Positions 17,768 through 25,561 of a stretch of DNA of 64,000 nucleotides are shown here, in pieces. The notes below the pieces were generated by a model. It saw only the letters and a program-made list of their open reading frames with translations. It made no database searches and had not been told where the DNA came from. Source of the DNA: JAZKIX01 sp040384645 (GTDB lineage: Bacteria; Pseudomonadota; Gammaproteobacteria; Burkholderiales; Burkholderiaceae_D); NCBI GenBank assembly GCA_040384645.1, contig JAZKIX010000115.1, positions 1-64,000 of the forward strand, given 5' to 3'. Both the position numbers and the translations under genes were made by a program. Within the stretch, counting starts at the first letter, position 1; each line of letters begins with the position of its first letter.

Positions 17768-19418
17768 TTACCCTGCCGCTTTCGCCATCGCAATCAGCCC
17801 ATTGGTCGAGCCATCATGCTTACTCGGCGCCGATTGCCCGGTCAATTCAGTCTGGATCGATTTTGCCAAGACCTTGCCCAATTCCACGCCCCATTGATCG
17901 AAACTGTTAAGCCCCCACAGTGCACCTTGGACGAAGGTTTTGTGTTCGTACAGCGCGATCAGCGCACCCAGGGCGGCCGGTGTCAGCGCTTCCATCAAGA
18001 TCGTATTGCTGGGGCGGTTGCCGGGGAAAGTCTTGTGCGGCACCAGCGCCTCGATCTCGCCCGGTTGCAAACCTTGCGCTGCCAGGTCAGTGCGAACTTC
18101 GTCGGCGGTCTTGCCGCGCATGAAGGCTTCGGACTGGGCGAAGCAGTTGGCTAATAAGGCTGCGTGGTGGCCGGGCAGGGTGTGGCTGGCTTTCAAGGTG
18201 GCGATGAAATCCATTGGCGCGATGTCGGTGCCTTGGTGCAGCAATTGGAAATACGCATGCTGGCCATTGGTGCCGCAATCGCCCCAGATGACCGGGCAGG
18301 TGTCGACATCGACGGTGGCACCGTCGCGGGTGACGCGCTTGCCATTGCTTTCCATATCCAGTTGTTGCAAATAGGCTGGGAATTTATTCAAATCTTGATG
18401 GTAAGCCGCAATCGAGAGTGAACCGCAGCCGAGGAAGTTACGGTTCCATAAGCCGATCAAACCCAGCAACACAGGCATGTTCTTCGCTAATGGCGCCGTG
18501 CGGAAATGTTCATCCATCGCATGCGCGCCGGCCAAAAAGTCGGAGAAATGCGCATGCCCGACTGCCAGCGCGACCGACAAGCCAATCGCCGACCAGACCG
18601 AATAACGGCCGCCGACCCAATCCCAGAACGGGAACATGTTGGCCGGATCAATGCCAAACGCCTTGATGGCTGCGGTATTGGTCGATACTGCGACAAAATG
18701 CTTGGCCAGATCGGCTTCGGTCGCATGTTGCAAGAACCAGTTGCGCGCCGATTGGGCGTTGAGCATGGTTTCCATGGTGGTGAAGGTTTTCGAGGCAATG
18801 ATGAACAGCGTGGTGGCAGGATTGACCTTGGCCAGCGCAGCGTCCATATCGTGGCCGTCGACATTGGAGACGAAGTGCAGGTTCAGGCGCGGGTGGGCAT
18901 ACGAGCGCAAGGCTTGTACCACCATTTTCGGCCCTAGGTCGGAACCGCCGATGCCGATATTGACGATGTCGGTGATGGGCTTGCCGCTGNNNNNNNNNNC
19001 CGAGCCATTCGCCCGAGCGTACCCGGTCGGTGAATGATTTGACTTGATCCAGCACCGCATGCACGTCGTGGCCGATGTCTTGGCCGTCCAGATGCATGGT
19101 TTGGTGGCGCGGCGCGCGCAAGGCGGTATGCAAGACGGCGCGTTGTTCGGTCAGGTTGATCTTTTCGCCGGCAAACATGGCATCGCGCTGCGCCGCGACA
19201 TGGCGCTGTTCGGCCAAGGCCAGCAACAGGTCGAGCGTGCTTTGTTTCAGGCGATTTTTGGAATAGTCCAGGAACAGGCCGGCAGCATTGAGTGACATAT
19301 GGGCAAAACGATCTGTCTCGGTCGCGAATAGATCGCGCAATTGCCAATGTTTGGCTTCGACATGATGTTGTTGCAGGGCTTGGAATGCGTGGGTGGCGGT
19401 GATGGCGGGGATGGACAT
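17768..19418 (-). CDS. pgi: glucose-6-phosphate isomerase (interrupted by a placeholder gap)
   Basis: About 545 residues in two pieces. The N-terminal piece MSIPAITATHAFQAL...RVRSGEWLG ends at the gap. The rest resumes SGKPITDIVNIGIGGSDLGP and contains the catalytic WDWVGGRYSVWSAIG, the His of GTNGQHAYFQLLHQGT and the C-terminal Lys. PGI proteins read EW.GYxGKPITD here, so about three bases are missing, not ten; ten N break the frame. I use the ATG at 19418 rather than the TTG nine bases upstream. A HexR-like box lies about 110 bp upstream. Confidence 0.93.
18990..18999. other. assembly gap (10 N) inside pgi
   Basis: The flanks encode GEWLG and SGKPITD. The family pattern predicts one missing residue, so the ten N are a placeholder. 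Confidence 0.9.
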
Positions 19419-19529
19419 AGTAGGCAATCGAAGTTAAGGAGTAAAAACTTTACGCGCTGAATAATGGGTAAAAGTACATGGTGTCAATCATGCCTAGCTC
19501 AATTAATTGTAAAGCGGCAATCGATTAAA

Positions 19530-19545
19530 TGGTAATTTCACTACA
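19530..19545 (-). promoter_or_regulatory. candidate HexR box upstream of pgi
   Basis: On the minus strand this reads TGTAGTGAAATTACCA, sharing the TGTAGTrAAATT core with the boxes at zwf and edd. It lies about 112 bp upstream of the pgi ATG in the divergent pgi/edd region. Confidence 0.6.
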
Positions 19546-19711
19546 AAATTAAAATGCCAATGTTTCTGCGTAGTGGGTGCGCGCCGTAGCTCACGATGGG
19601 GCGGAAAGCGAAGAGCATTGTTCGATACGGCGAAATCTGGCAAAATCTGCCAAAATATGGCTTAAATGACGATGTTTCTGGGCGCTGAAGGCTGGGTAGT
19701 TCAAACATTTT

Positions 19712-19726
19712 TGTAGTAAAATTTCA
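19712..19726 (+). promoter_or_regulatory. candidate HexR box upstream of edd
   Basis: TGTAGTAAAATTTCA lies 28 bp before the edd ATG, a position suited to repression of edd-eda. It matches the other HexR-like sites in this window. Confidence 0.65.
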
Positions 19727-19753
19727 TAGAGTTCACTAAAAAAGGAAGAGATC

Positions 19754-21673
19754 ATGCCGATCAATCCGGTGCTTCACCCGGTTTTACGTAGCGTTACCGA
19801 CAGAATTATTGCCCGTAGCCGCCCATCGCGCAGCACATACTTGGCCCAACTTGACGCCGCGCAACCGAAAGGCGTGCATCGCAGTTGCCTGGCCAGTACC
19901 AATCTGGCACACGGCTTTGCCGCTTTCCCGGCCAATGACAAGCTGGTGCTGAAAGAGCAAAAACAGCCGTCGGTCGCCATTGTATCTTCCTACAATGACA
20001 TGTTGTCGGCGCATCAACCGTTTGAACGTTATCCCCAATTGATTAAAGATGCCGTGCGTGCAGCCGGCGGCGTGGCGCAATTTGCCGGTGGCGTACCCGC
20101 CATGTGCGATGGCGTGACGCAAGGCCAGCCGGGCATGGAATTGTCGCTGTTCTCGCGCGATGCGATTGCCATGTCAACCGCAATTGCGCTGTCGCACAAT
20201 ATGTTTGACTCCGCCGTGTATCTGGGTGTGTGCGACAAGATCGTGCCGGGCCTGTTGATTGGCGCGCTGCATTTCGGCCACCTGCCAGCGATTTTCATCC
20301 CTGCCGGCCCGATGACCAGCGGTTTGTCCAACAAGGACAAAGCCAAGACCCGCCAGCTCTACGCACAAGGCAAAGTAGGGCGTGAAGCCTTGCTCGAGTC
20401 GGAAGCGCAGTCCTATCACAGTGCCGGTACCTGTACTTTCTACGGCACCGCCAATAGCAATCAGATGTTGATGGAAATCATGGGCTTGCATTTGCCCGGC
20501 GCCGCCTTCATCACGCCCAATACGCCATTGCGCGATGCGCTGACTGTAGCCGCCGCCAAGCGTGCGGTACAGATTGCGCATGGTAGCGAATTCACCCCGG
20601 TCGGACGCGTGGTGGATGAAAAAACCATGGTCAACGCCATCATCGGCCTGCTCGCCACCGGCGGTTCCACCAATCACACCCTGCATCTGGTTGCCATCGC
20701 CAGAGCCGCCGGGATCGTGATCGACTGGGACGACTTCAATGCCTTATCAGCCGTGATTCCATCCCTGACCCGCATCTATCCAAACGGCGACGCCGATGTC
20801 AATCATTTCCACGCCGCTGGCGGTACCGGTTTTGTGATCCGCGAATTGCTCGATGCCGGCCTGTTGCACGACGACGTCACTACCATCCTCGGCAAAGGTT
20901 TGCGCGCCCACACTGCCGAACCTTTCCTCAATGAGGACCAAACCGTATTCTGGAAAGACGGCCCGACCGTCAGCGGCGATGAAAATGTCGTGCGCAAGGC
21001 CAGTAATCCATTCGCCGCCGATGGCGGCATGATTTTGGTCTCTGGCAATCTGGGTCGTGCCGTGATGAAAATCTCCGCCGTCAAGGAAGAACATCGCCAT
21101 GTCGAAGCGCCAGCCATCGTGTTCGACTCGCAAGAAGCCATGCTCGCAGCGTACAAAGAAGGCAAGCTCGACCGCGATTTTGTCGCCGTAGTGCGGTTCC
21201 AGGGTCCGCGTGCCAATGGCATGCCAGAGTTGCATGCATTGACCCCGGCCCTCGCCAATTTGCAGGATGCCGGCCGCCACGTCGCCTTGGTGACCGATGG
21301 CCGCATGTCCGGCGCCTCGGGCAAAGTCCCGGCGGCGATCCACGTTTCGCCCGAAGTCTTGGGTGGCGGCCCGCTCGGCCTGGTGCGCGACGGCGATATC
21401 ATCCGCCTCGATGCCCACACCGGCGTATTGCAAGCGCTGGTGCCAGCCGAAGAATGGGCTAAACGCACCCAGGCCAAAGCCGACCTCTCCGCCAACCATG
21501 TCGGCATGGGGCGTGAATTGTTTACCATCTTCCGCGCCAATATCAGCGCCGCAGAAGAGGGCGCCGCCACCTTCCCGCTACCGCATGGCCCGGTGGACCA
21601 TGTCGACCACATGCCTGAAGTAATTAAAGCAGAACCATTTTCCGATGAAGACTTCCTGATAGAGAAACCATAA
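19754..21673 (+). CDS. edd: 6-phosphogluconate dehydratase
   Basis: 639 residues, close to the usual 600-640 for Edd. This IlvD/Edd-family [Fe-S] dehydratase converts 6-phosphogluconate to KDPG. Visible motifs are PAMCDGVTQGQPGMELSLFS, the iron-sulfur region GVCDKIVPGLLIGALHF, HSAGTCTFYGTANSNQM and, near the C-terminus, VTDGRMSGASGKVPAAIHVS. The start is supported by AAAGGAAGAG upstream. Its TAA overlaps the eda ATG by one base (TAATG), so edd-eda is one operon divergent from pgi. Confidence 0.96.
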   Translation: MPINPVLHPVLRSVTDRIIARSRPSRSTYLAQLDAAQPKGVHRSCLASTNLAHGFAAFPANDKLVLKEQKQPSVAIVSSYNDMLSAHQPFERYPQLIKDAVRAAGGVAQFAGGVPAMCDGVTQGQPGMELSLFSRDAIAMSTAIALSHNMFDSAVYLGVCDKIVPGLLIGALHFGHLPAIFIPAGPMTSGLSNKDKAKTRQLYAQGKVGREALLESEAQSYHSAGTCTFYGTANSNQMLMEIMGLHLPGAAFITPNTPLRDALTVAAAKRAVQIAHGSEFTPVGRVVDEKTMVNAIIGLLATGGSTNHTLHLVAIARAAGIVIDWDDFNALSAVIPSLTRIYPNGDADVNHFHAAGGTGFVIRELLDAGLLHDDVTTILGKGLRAHTAEPFLNEDQTVFWKDGPTVSGDENVVRKASNPFAADGGMILVSGNLGRAVMKISAVKEEHRHVEAPAIVFDSQEAMLAAYKEGKLDRDFVAVVRFQGPRANGMPELHALTPALANLQDAGRHVALVTDGRMSGASGKVPAAIHVSPEVLGGGPLGLVRDGDIIRLDAHTGVLQALVPAEEWAKRTQAKADLSANHVGMGRELFTIFRANISAAEEGAATFPLPHGPVDHVDHMPEVIKAEPFSDEDFLIEKP

Positions 21674-22348
21674 TGAGCCAAAATATCCCCCAAATCGGTA
21701 GCCTGAGCCTGTTAGAGATCATNNNNNNNNNNGATCATGCGTACCTCGGCTGTGATTCCCGTCATTGCCATCGACGATCTGGCGCATGCCGTACCGCTGG
21801 CCAAGGCACTGGTCGCCGGCGGCATCCGCGTGCTGGAAATTACCTTGCGCACGGTACATGGCTTGCCAGCAATGAAGCTCATTTCCGAACAAGTGCCGGG
21901 CGCCATCGTCGGCGTCGGCACCCTGACCCAGCCGGAAGAATTCGCCGCCTCGCGCGATGCCGGCGCCGTATTTGGCGTCTCGCCCGGCCTGACCGACAAG
22001 CTGATCGCCGCCGCCAAAGCCAGCGGCCTGCCCTTGCTGCCAGGCGTGATGACGCCATCGGAAGTCATGATTGCGCGTGAAGCGGGCTTTCGCCAATTGA
22101 AGCTGTTCCCTGCGGTGCCAGCCGGCGGCATCGGCATGTTGAACGGCATCGGCGGCCCGCTGCCCGACATCATGTTTTGCCCGACTGGCGGCATTTCGCA
22201 AGAAAACGCGCCGCAATTTTTGGCATTGAAAAATGTCGCTTGCGTTGGCGGTTCATGGCTGACACCGAAAGACGCGATTCTGGCCGGTGACTGGGCCAAA
22301 ATTACCGCCATTGCAGCGGCAGCGAGTGGCTTGCGGCCGGCAAAATAA
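21673..22348 (+). CDS. eda: KDPG aldolase (2-dehydro-3-deoxy-phosphogluconate aldolase), split by a spurious gap
   Basis: About 221 residues. It starts MSQNIPQIGSLSLLEI, then ten N, then MRTSAVIPVIAIDDLAHAVP. GATCAT ends the left contig and begins the right contig, so merging the overlap gives SLLEIMRTSAVIPV with no missing sequence. Catalytic features are Glu in LEITLRT, the Schiff-base Lys in LKLFPAVPAGG, and the phosphate-binding GVGTL and CPTGGI. It cleaves KDPG to pyruvate and glyceraldehyde-3-P. Confidence 0.95.
21723..21732. other. assembly gap (10 N) inside eda
   Basis: The contig ends overlap by GATCAT on both sides, so the gap is almost certainly of zero length. Confidence 0.92.
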
Positions 22349-22361
22349 GGGTTTTTGTTGG

Positions 22362-22446
22362 AAATATACTGAAGGGTGTATTTCTAAAGGTGCGCGGAAT
22401 ACGTGCGGGTGAAGATATTTTTTGTCATATACCCCCCATTTTTTAA
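22362..22446 (+). repeat. dispersed 5'-hairpin/GCGGG/ATACCCCC element, copy 3
   Basis: Hairpin AAATATAC/GTGTATTT (one G-U pair). ATACT is at 22366, GCGGG at 22405 and the C run begins at 22432, with invariant spacing. It lies 14 bp past the eda stop and on the same strand as both neighbours. Confidence 0.85.
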
Positions 22447-22480
22447 TCGAATTAGATGCGTTCCGTGCACTGGTTTGAGT

Positions 22481-22614
22481 TCCCTCCCTTTCAAGGCGCT
22501 CGGCTAGAGGCGCTCGGCCAGAGGGGGAGGGTTAGGGTAGGGATGGGTTTCGGTACCACGCCGTAGCACAAGAAACCCATCCCCCACCCGACCTCCCCCT
22601 TGAAAGGGGAGGAG
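22481..22614. repeat. large GC-rich palindromic intergenic repeat upstream of riboflavin synthase
   Basis: Outer arms are CCCTCCCTTTCAAGG and its complement around 22598-22614. Inner arms of about 28 bp run from GGGGGAGGG to GGGATGGGTTTC (22523-22551) and pair with GAAACCCATCCC to ACCTCCCCC (22572-22599). The left arm carries a 14-bp tandem duplication (GGCGCTCGGCtAGA, 22495-22522). The loop sequence ACGCCGTAGCAcAaGAAACC is repeated nearly exactly just before the next gene's ATG (22638-22658). Confidence 0.8.
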
Positions 22615-22658
22615 CACACCGGTGCCATCCACACGCTGACGCCGTAGCAAAGGAAACC

Positions 22659-23384
22659 ATGTTCACAGGCATCGTCAACGGCATCGCCCGTATCGCCCGC
22701 ATCACAGACCGTCCCGGCCTGCGCAGTTTTCACATCAAATTCCCCCAAGGTTTCGCCCACGACCTCGCCATCGGTGCCAGTGTCGCCGTCGATGGTGTCT
22801 GCTTGACCGTCACATCGTTGCAAGGCGATGACGCCGCCGAATTCGACGTCATGCAGCAAACCCTGTCGCTCACCACGCTGGCCAAACTGCAACAAGACGA
22901 CCCGATCAACGTCGAACGCGCCGCCCGCGACGGTGCCGAAATCGGCGGTCACCCACTCTCCGGTCATGTCGATTTCATGGCTACTTTGCAAGACATCCGC
23001 CGCCCCGAAAACAACCACGTCTTGCGCATTGCAGTGCCCGTGCCGTGGATGCGCTATATCTTCCCCAAGGGTTATATCAGCATTAACGGCGCCAGCCTGA
23101 CCGTGGCCGAAGCCAACCGGCGCGAAGCTTGGTTTGAAGTCTGGTTGATCCCCGAGACGTTGCGCATGACCACCTTCGGCGACAAGCAAATCGGCGACCA
23201 GCTCAATATCGAAATCGAGCGCGGCACCCAAGTCGTGGTTGATACCGTGCGCGACAGGATTGATGAATTGCTGGGGCCGATGTTGCCAGCACTGGAAGGT
23301 TTGTTGCGCGAGCGGGGCATCGAATTGGGGGATTTGGTGCCGTTGCACGATTTTTTACGGCTAACCCCTAATTCAAAAAAATAA
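22659..23384 (+). CDS. ribE: riboflavin synthase alpha chain
   Basis: 241 residues, somewhat longer than the usual 200-215 because of a C-terminal extension. The MFTGIVNGIARI start, ASVAVDGVCLTVTSL, EIGGHPLSGHVDF and the second-barrel GYISINGASLTVAE and LIPETLRMTT segments match the two lumazine-binding barrels. It dismutates 6,7-dimethyl-8-ribityllumazine to riboflavin. The ribosome-binding site lies in AAAGGAAACC next to the ATG. No other rib gene is adjacent and no FMN riboswitch is visible, so it appears to stand alone. Confidence 0.92.
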   Translation: MFTGIVNGIARIARITDRPGLRSFHIKFPQGFAHDLAIGASVAVDGVCLTVTSLQGDDAAEFDVMQQTLSLTTLAKLQQDDPINVERAARDGAEIGGHPLSGHVDFMATLQDIRRPENNHVLRIAVPVPWMRYIFPKGYISINGASLTVAEANRREAWFEVWLIPETLRMTTFGDKQIGDQLNIEIERGTQVVVDTVRDRIDELLGPMLPALEGLLRERGIELGDLVPLHDFLRLTPNSKK

Positions 23385-23427
23385 AACTTTTCTTTGAAAT
23401 TGAACCTTATCTAACTTGGATTTATTT

Positions 23428-24000
23428 ATGAATTTGAAATCGTTTGTTGCGGTTGCTATGTCAGTCTCATTGTTGGGTGGATGCGCCATTTACGATAACC
23501 GTACGAGTGCAGACAAATTTGTATATTCACAGGATGAGTCCCAGACTGCTGTGATCATTTTGTCTGCTGGAGCTGTGCAAAATTGCATTTCAGCTTCCAC
23601 TCGACTCAAGCTGCTTGCTTCAACCTCACTTTACAATGCAGATGTATTTGCGTTTCTTCCGGTTGATGGTGCCGCTATCAAAAGTGAATTTTCCGACCAT
23701 CATGGTTATCTCCATGTGGTGCGTCTTAACCCAGGCAGTTACTACTTTGCTCCGTTTATCATGAATCCCTATGTAATGATGACCGCTGCTTCCCGTGCTG
23801 ATTTTAGCGTCTCAGCGGGCGAAGTCGTGTACTTGGGCGAGTACTTTCTTGGACAAGCATGTGGCATTCAAAATAGCGCGACGTTTCGTGATCAATCAGA
23901 AAGAGATCTTGCGCTTTTGAAGTTGAAAAATCCAATTCTGGCGAGTGCCTCAATAAAAAAACGATTATTGAAGGTGACTGGTCAGGCCCCTTTTAAATGA
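23428..24000 (+). CDS. putative lipoprotein, function unknown
   Basis: 190 residues from the ATG at 23428 (MNLKSFVAVAMSVSLLGGCA); the longer frame would use an upstream TTG. The signal peptide ends in a lipobox LLGGC, so the protein is probably an anchored lipoprotein. The mature part is beta-rich (HLVVRL-like and PGSYYFAPF segments) with a lysine-rich tail. Base composition is more AT-rich than its neighbours, suggesting acquired DNA. I recognise no domain; an envelope role is inferred from the lipobox only. Confidence 0.72.
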   Translation: MNLKSFVAVAMSVSLLGGCAIYDNRTSADKFVYSQDESQTAVIILSAGAVQNCISASTRLKLLASTSLYNADVFAFLPVDGAAIKSEFSDHHGYLHVVRLNPGSYYFAPFIMNPYVMMTAASRADFSVSAGEVVYLGEYFLGQACGIQNSATFRDQSERDLALLKLKNPILASASIKKRLLKVTGQAPFK

Positions 24001-24110
24001 AGAGGCTCAGCTAATATTCCGATATCGCAATATTTATCCGAATGCTGAACTTCATTGAAGGCGATTTCTCCCTTCTCCTTTTTTTGGCATTTACGGGTAG
24101 CTCAAATTCA

Positions 24111-24572
24111 ATGAATCTCACCTTGTGCCCTGCCAAAGAAAGCGATTTCGATTTTTCTTTTATCGCAAAATCCAAGGCTATGAGACCGCACATCGAGCCG
24201 CATTGGGGTTGGGATGAAGCATGGCAGCTTGCCTTGCATACGCAACGCTGGGGTGAAAAGCCGTGGTTTGTCATCATGCTCGATAAACTTGCTATCGGAA
24301 CGGTGTCGATATTGAATGACGCTGAAAGCTGCCGTTTGGGTGAATTTTATCTCTTGCCGCAATATCAGGGCAAAGGCATCGGGTCATTGGTGCTAACGCA
24401 AGTGCTTGCTAGCTGCGATGAATTACAGCTGTCGATCCGGCTTGAATATCTCAAATGGAATCCGGTTGGCGCGCTCTACAAACGTAATGGTTTTGTAGCA
24501 GTTTCAGAAAACGAAATCCACTATTTTCTAGTACGTTCGCCGGCTAAGGTATTGCCGACAACAGTGGCCTGA
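24111..24572 (+). CDS. GNAT-family N-acetyltransferase
   Basis: 153 residues from MNLTLCPAKESDFDFSF. A start 69 bases upstream would add a hydrophobic stretch atypical for the family. The GNAT core is visible: GEFYLLPQYQGKGIGSLVL is motif A with the Q/R-x-x-G-x-G/A acetyl-CoA loop, followed by LEYLKWNPVGALYKRNGF (motif B). The substrate cannot be predicted. Like the preceding lipoprotein it is relatively AT-rich. Confidence 0.85.
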   Translation: MNLTLCPAKESDFDFSFIAKSKAMRPHIEPHWGWDEAWQLALHTQRWGEKPWFVIMLDKLAIGTVSILNDAESCRLGEFYLLPQYQGKGIGSLVLTQVLASCDELQLSIRLEYLKWNPVGALYKRNGFVAVSENEIHYFLVRSPAKVLPTTVA

Positions 24573-24632
24573 GCCACGGTTCGCCATTTTCATTGACAGA
24601 CTAAACTTCAACAACTCTCACTCAGGTTTCCC

Positions 24633-25403
24633 ATGCAAGCAGAAAATTTCTCGCTCCAACGCTATTTCGACCGCATCGGTTTTCACGGTGAAGCCAGGGC
24701 CGATATCGCCACCGTCAGCCAAATAATGCGCTGCCAGTTGTTTAGCGTGCCGTTTGAAAACCTTGATGTACAAGCCGGCAAAATTGTGTCGCTGGTGCCG
24801 GAAGACATCGCCGCAAAAATTCTTGAACGCCAGCGTGGCGGTTATTGCTACGAGGTCAATGGCGTCTTTGCCATGGCGCTGCAAGCGCTGGGCATCGAGT
24901 ACCAGTTTGTCGCTGCACGCCCGATGTTTTATCCGGCCAAACGACCCAAGACCCATATGGCAATCGTGCTTACTTTAGACGGCACGCAATGGCTGTGCGA
25001 TCTCGGTTTTGGCAGTTACGGCATCCGGGCGCCGATGCGGCTCGATGCGCTCGATGTGGAAGTGAAGCAAGACCTGGACACCTTCATGCTGAGCAAAACC
25101 AGCGAGCGCGATTATCTGTTGCGGGCGCTGGTCGATGGAGAGTGGGGCAATCAATACGGTTTCGATTTGTCGCCGCAAGAATGGATCGATTTTGTCCCCG
25201 CCAATTATCTTAACTCGACTCACCCGGATGCGATTTTTGTGCAAAAACTGGTGATCGTTTTGCACAACGCCAGCGGACGAAAAATCCTAGTTGGTGATAC
25301 TTTAAAAATCGTGGAAAACGGCACGATGGAAAAACATGAGGTAGTGCCAGAGCAGCGCGTTGCAGTTCTACAGACGCATTTTGATCTGCAATCGTTTGCC
25401 TGA
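24633..25403 (+). CDS. nat: arylamine N-acetyltransferase
   Basis: 256 residues with the complete catalytic triad in family context: Cys72 (RGGYCYEVNG), His108 (KTHMAIVL) and Asp123 (LCDLGFGSYG). The N-terminal MRCQLFSVPFENLDV segment is also typical. These cytosolic enzymes transfer acetyl groups from acetyl-CoA to arylamines and hydrazines. It is 60 bp after the GNAT gene on the same strand, possibly cotranscribed. Length is normal (about 250-280). Confidence 0.92.
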   Translation: MQAENFSLQRYFDRIGFHGEARADIATVSQIMRCQLFSVPFENLDVQAGKIVSLVPEDIAAKILERQRGGYCYEVNGVFAMALQALGIEYQFVAARPMFYPAKRPKTHMAIVLTLDGTQWLCDLGFGSYGIRAPMRLDALDVEVKQDLDTFMLSKTSERDYLLRALVDGEWGNQYGFDLSPQEWIDFVPANYLNSTHPDAIFVQKLVIVLHNASGRKILVGDTLKIVENGTMEKHEVVPEQRVAVLQTHFDLQSFA

Positions 25404-25561
25404 ACCAGTTGCTGGGAACGATAGCCGTATTATTTCCAGATAAACGAGCAAATCACCGCGACAAGGGGACTTGCACTTATATTTGCTTTGCATCAACATC
25501 TGTCGGGTGTCGAAGTATCATGACTTCGCCTTGAGTACTTACCTTCGATTGTGAGACGGAC

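Noticed and set aside
22349..22658. FMN riboswitch before riboflavin synthase
   Set aside because: The region is a GC-rich palindrome plus dispersed element; none of the conserved FMN aptamer segments is present.
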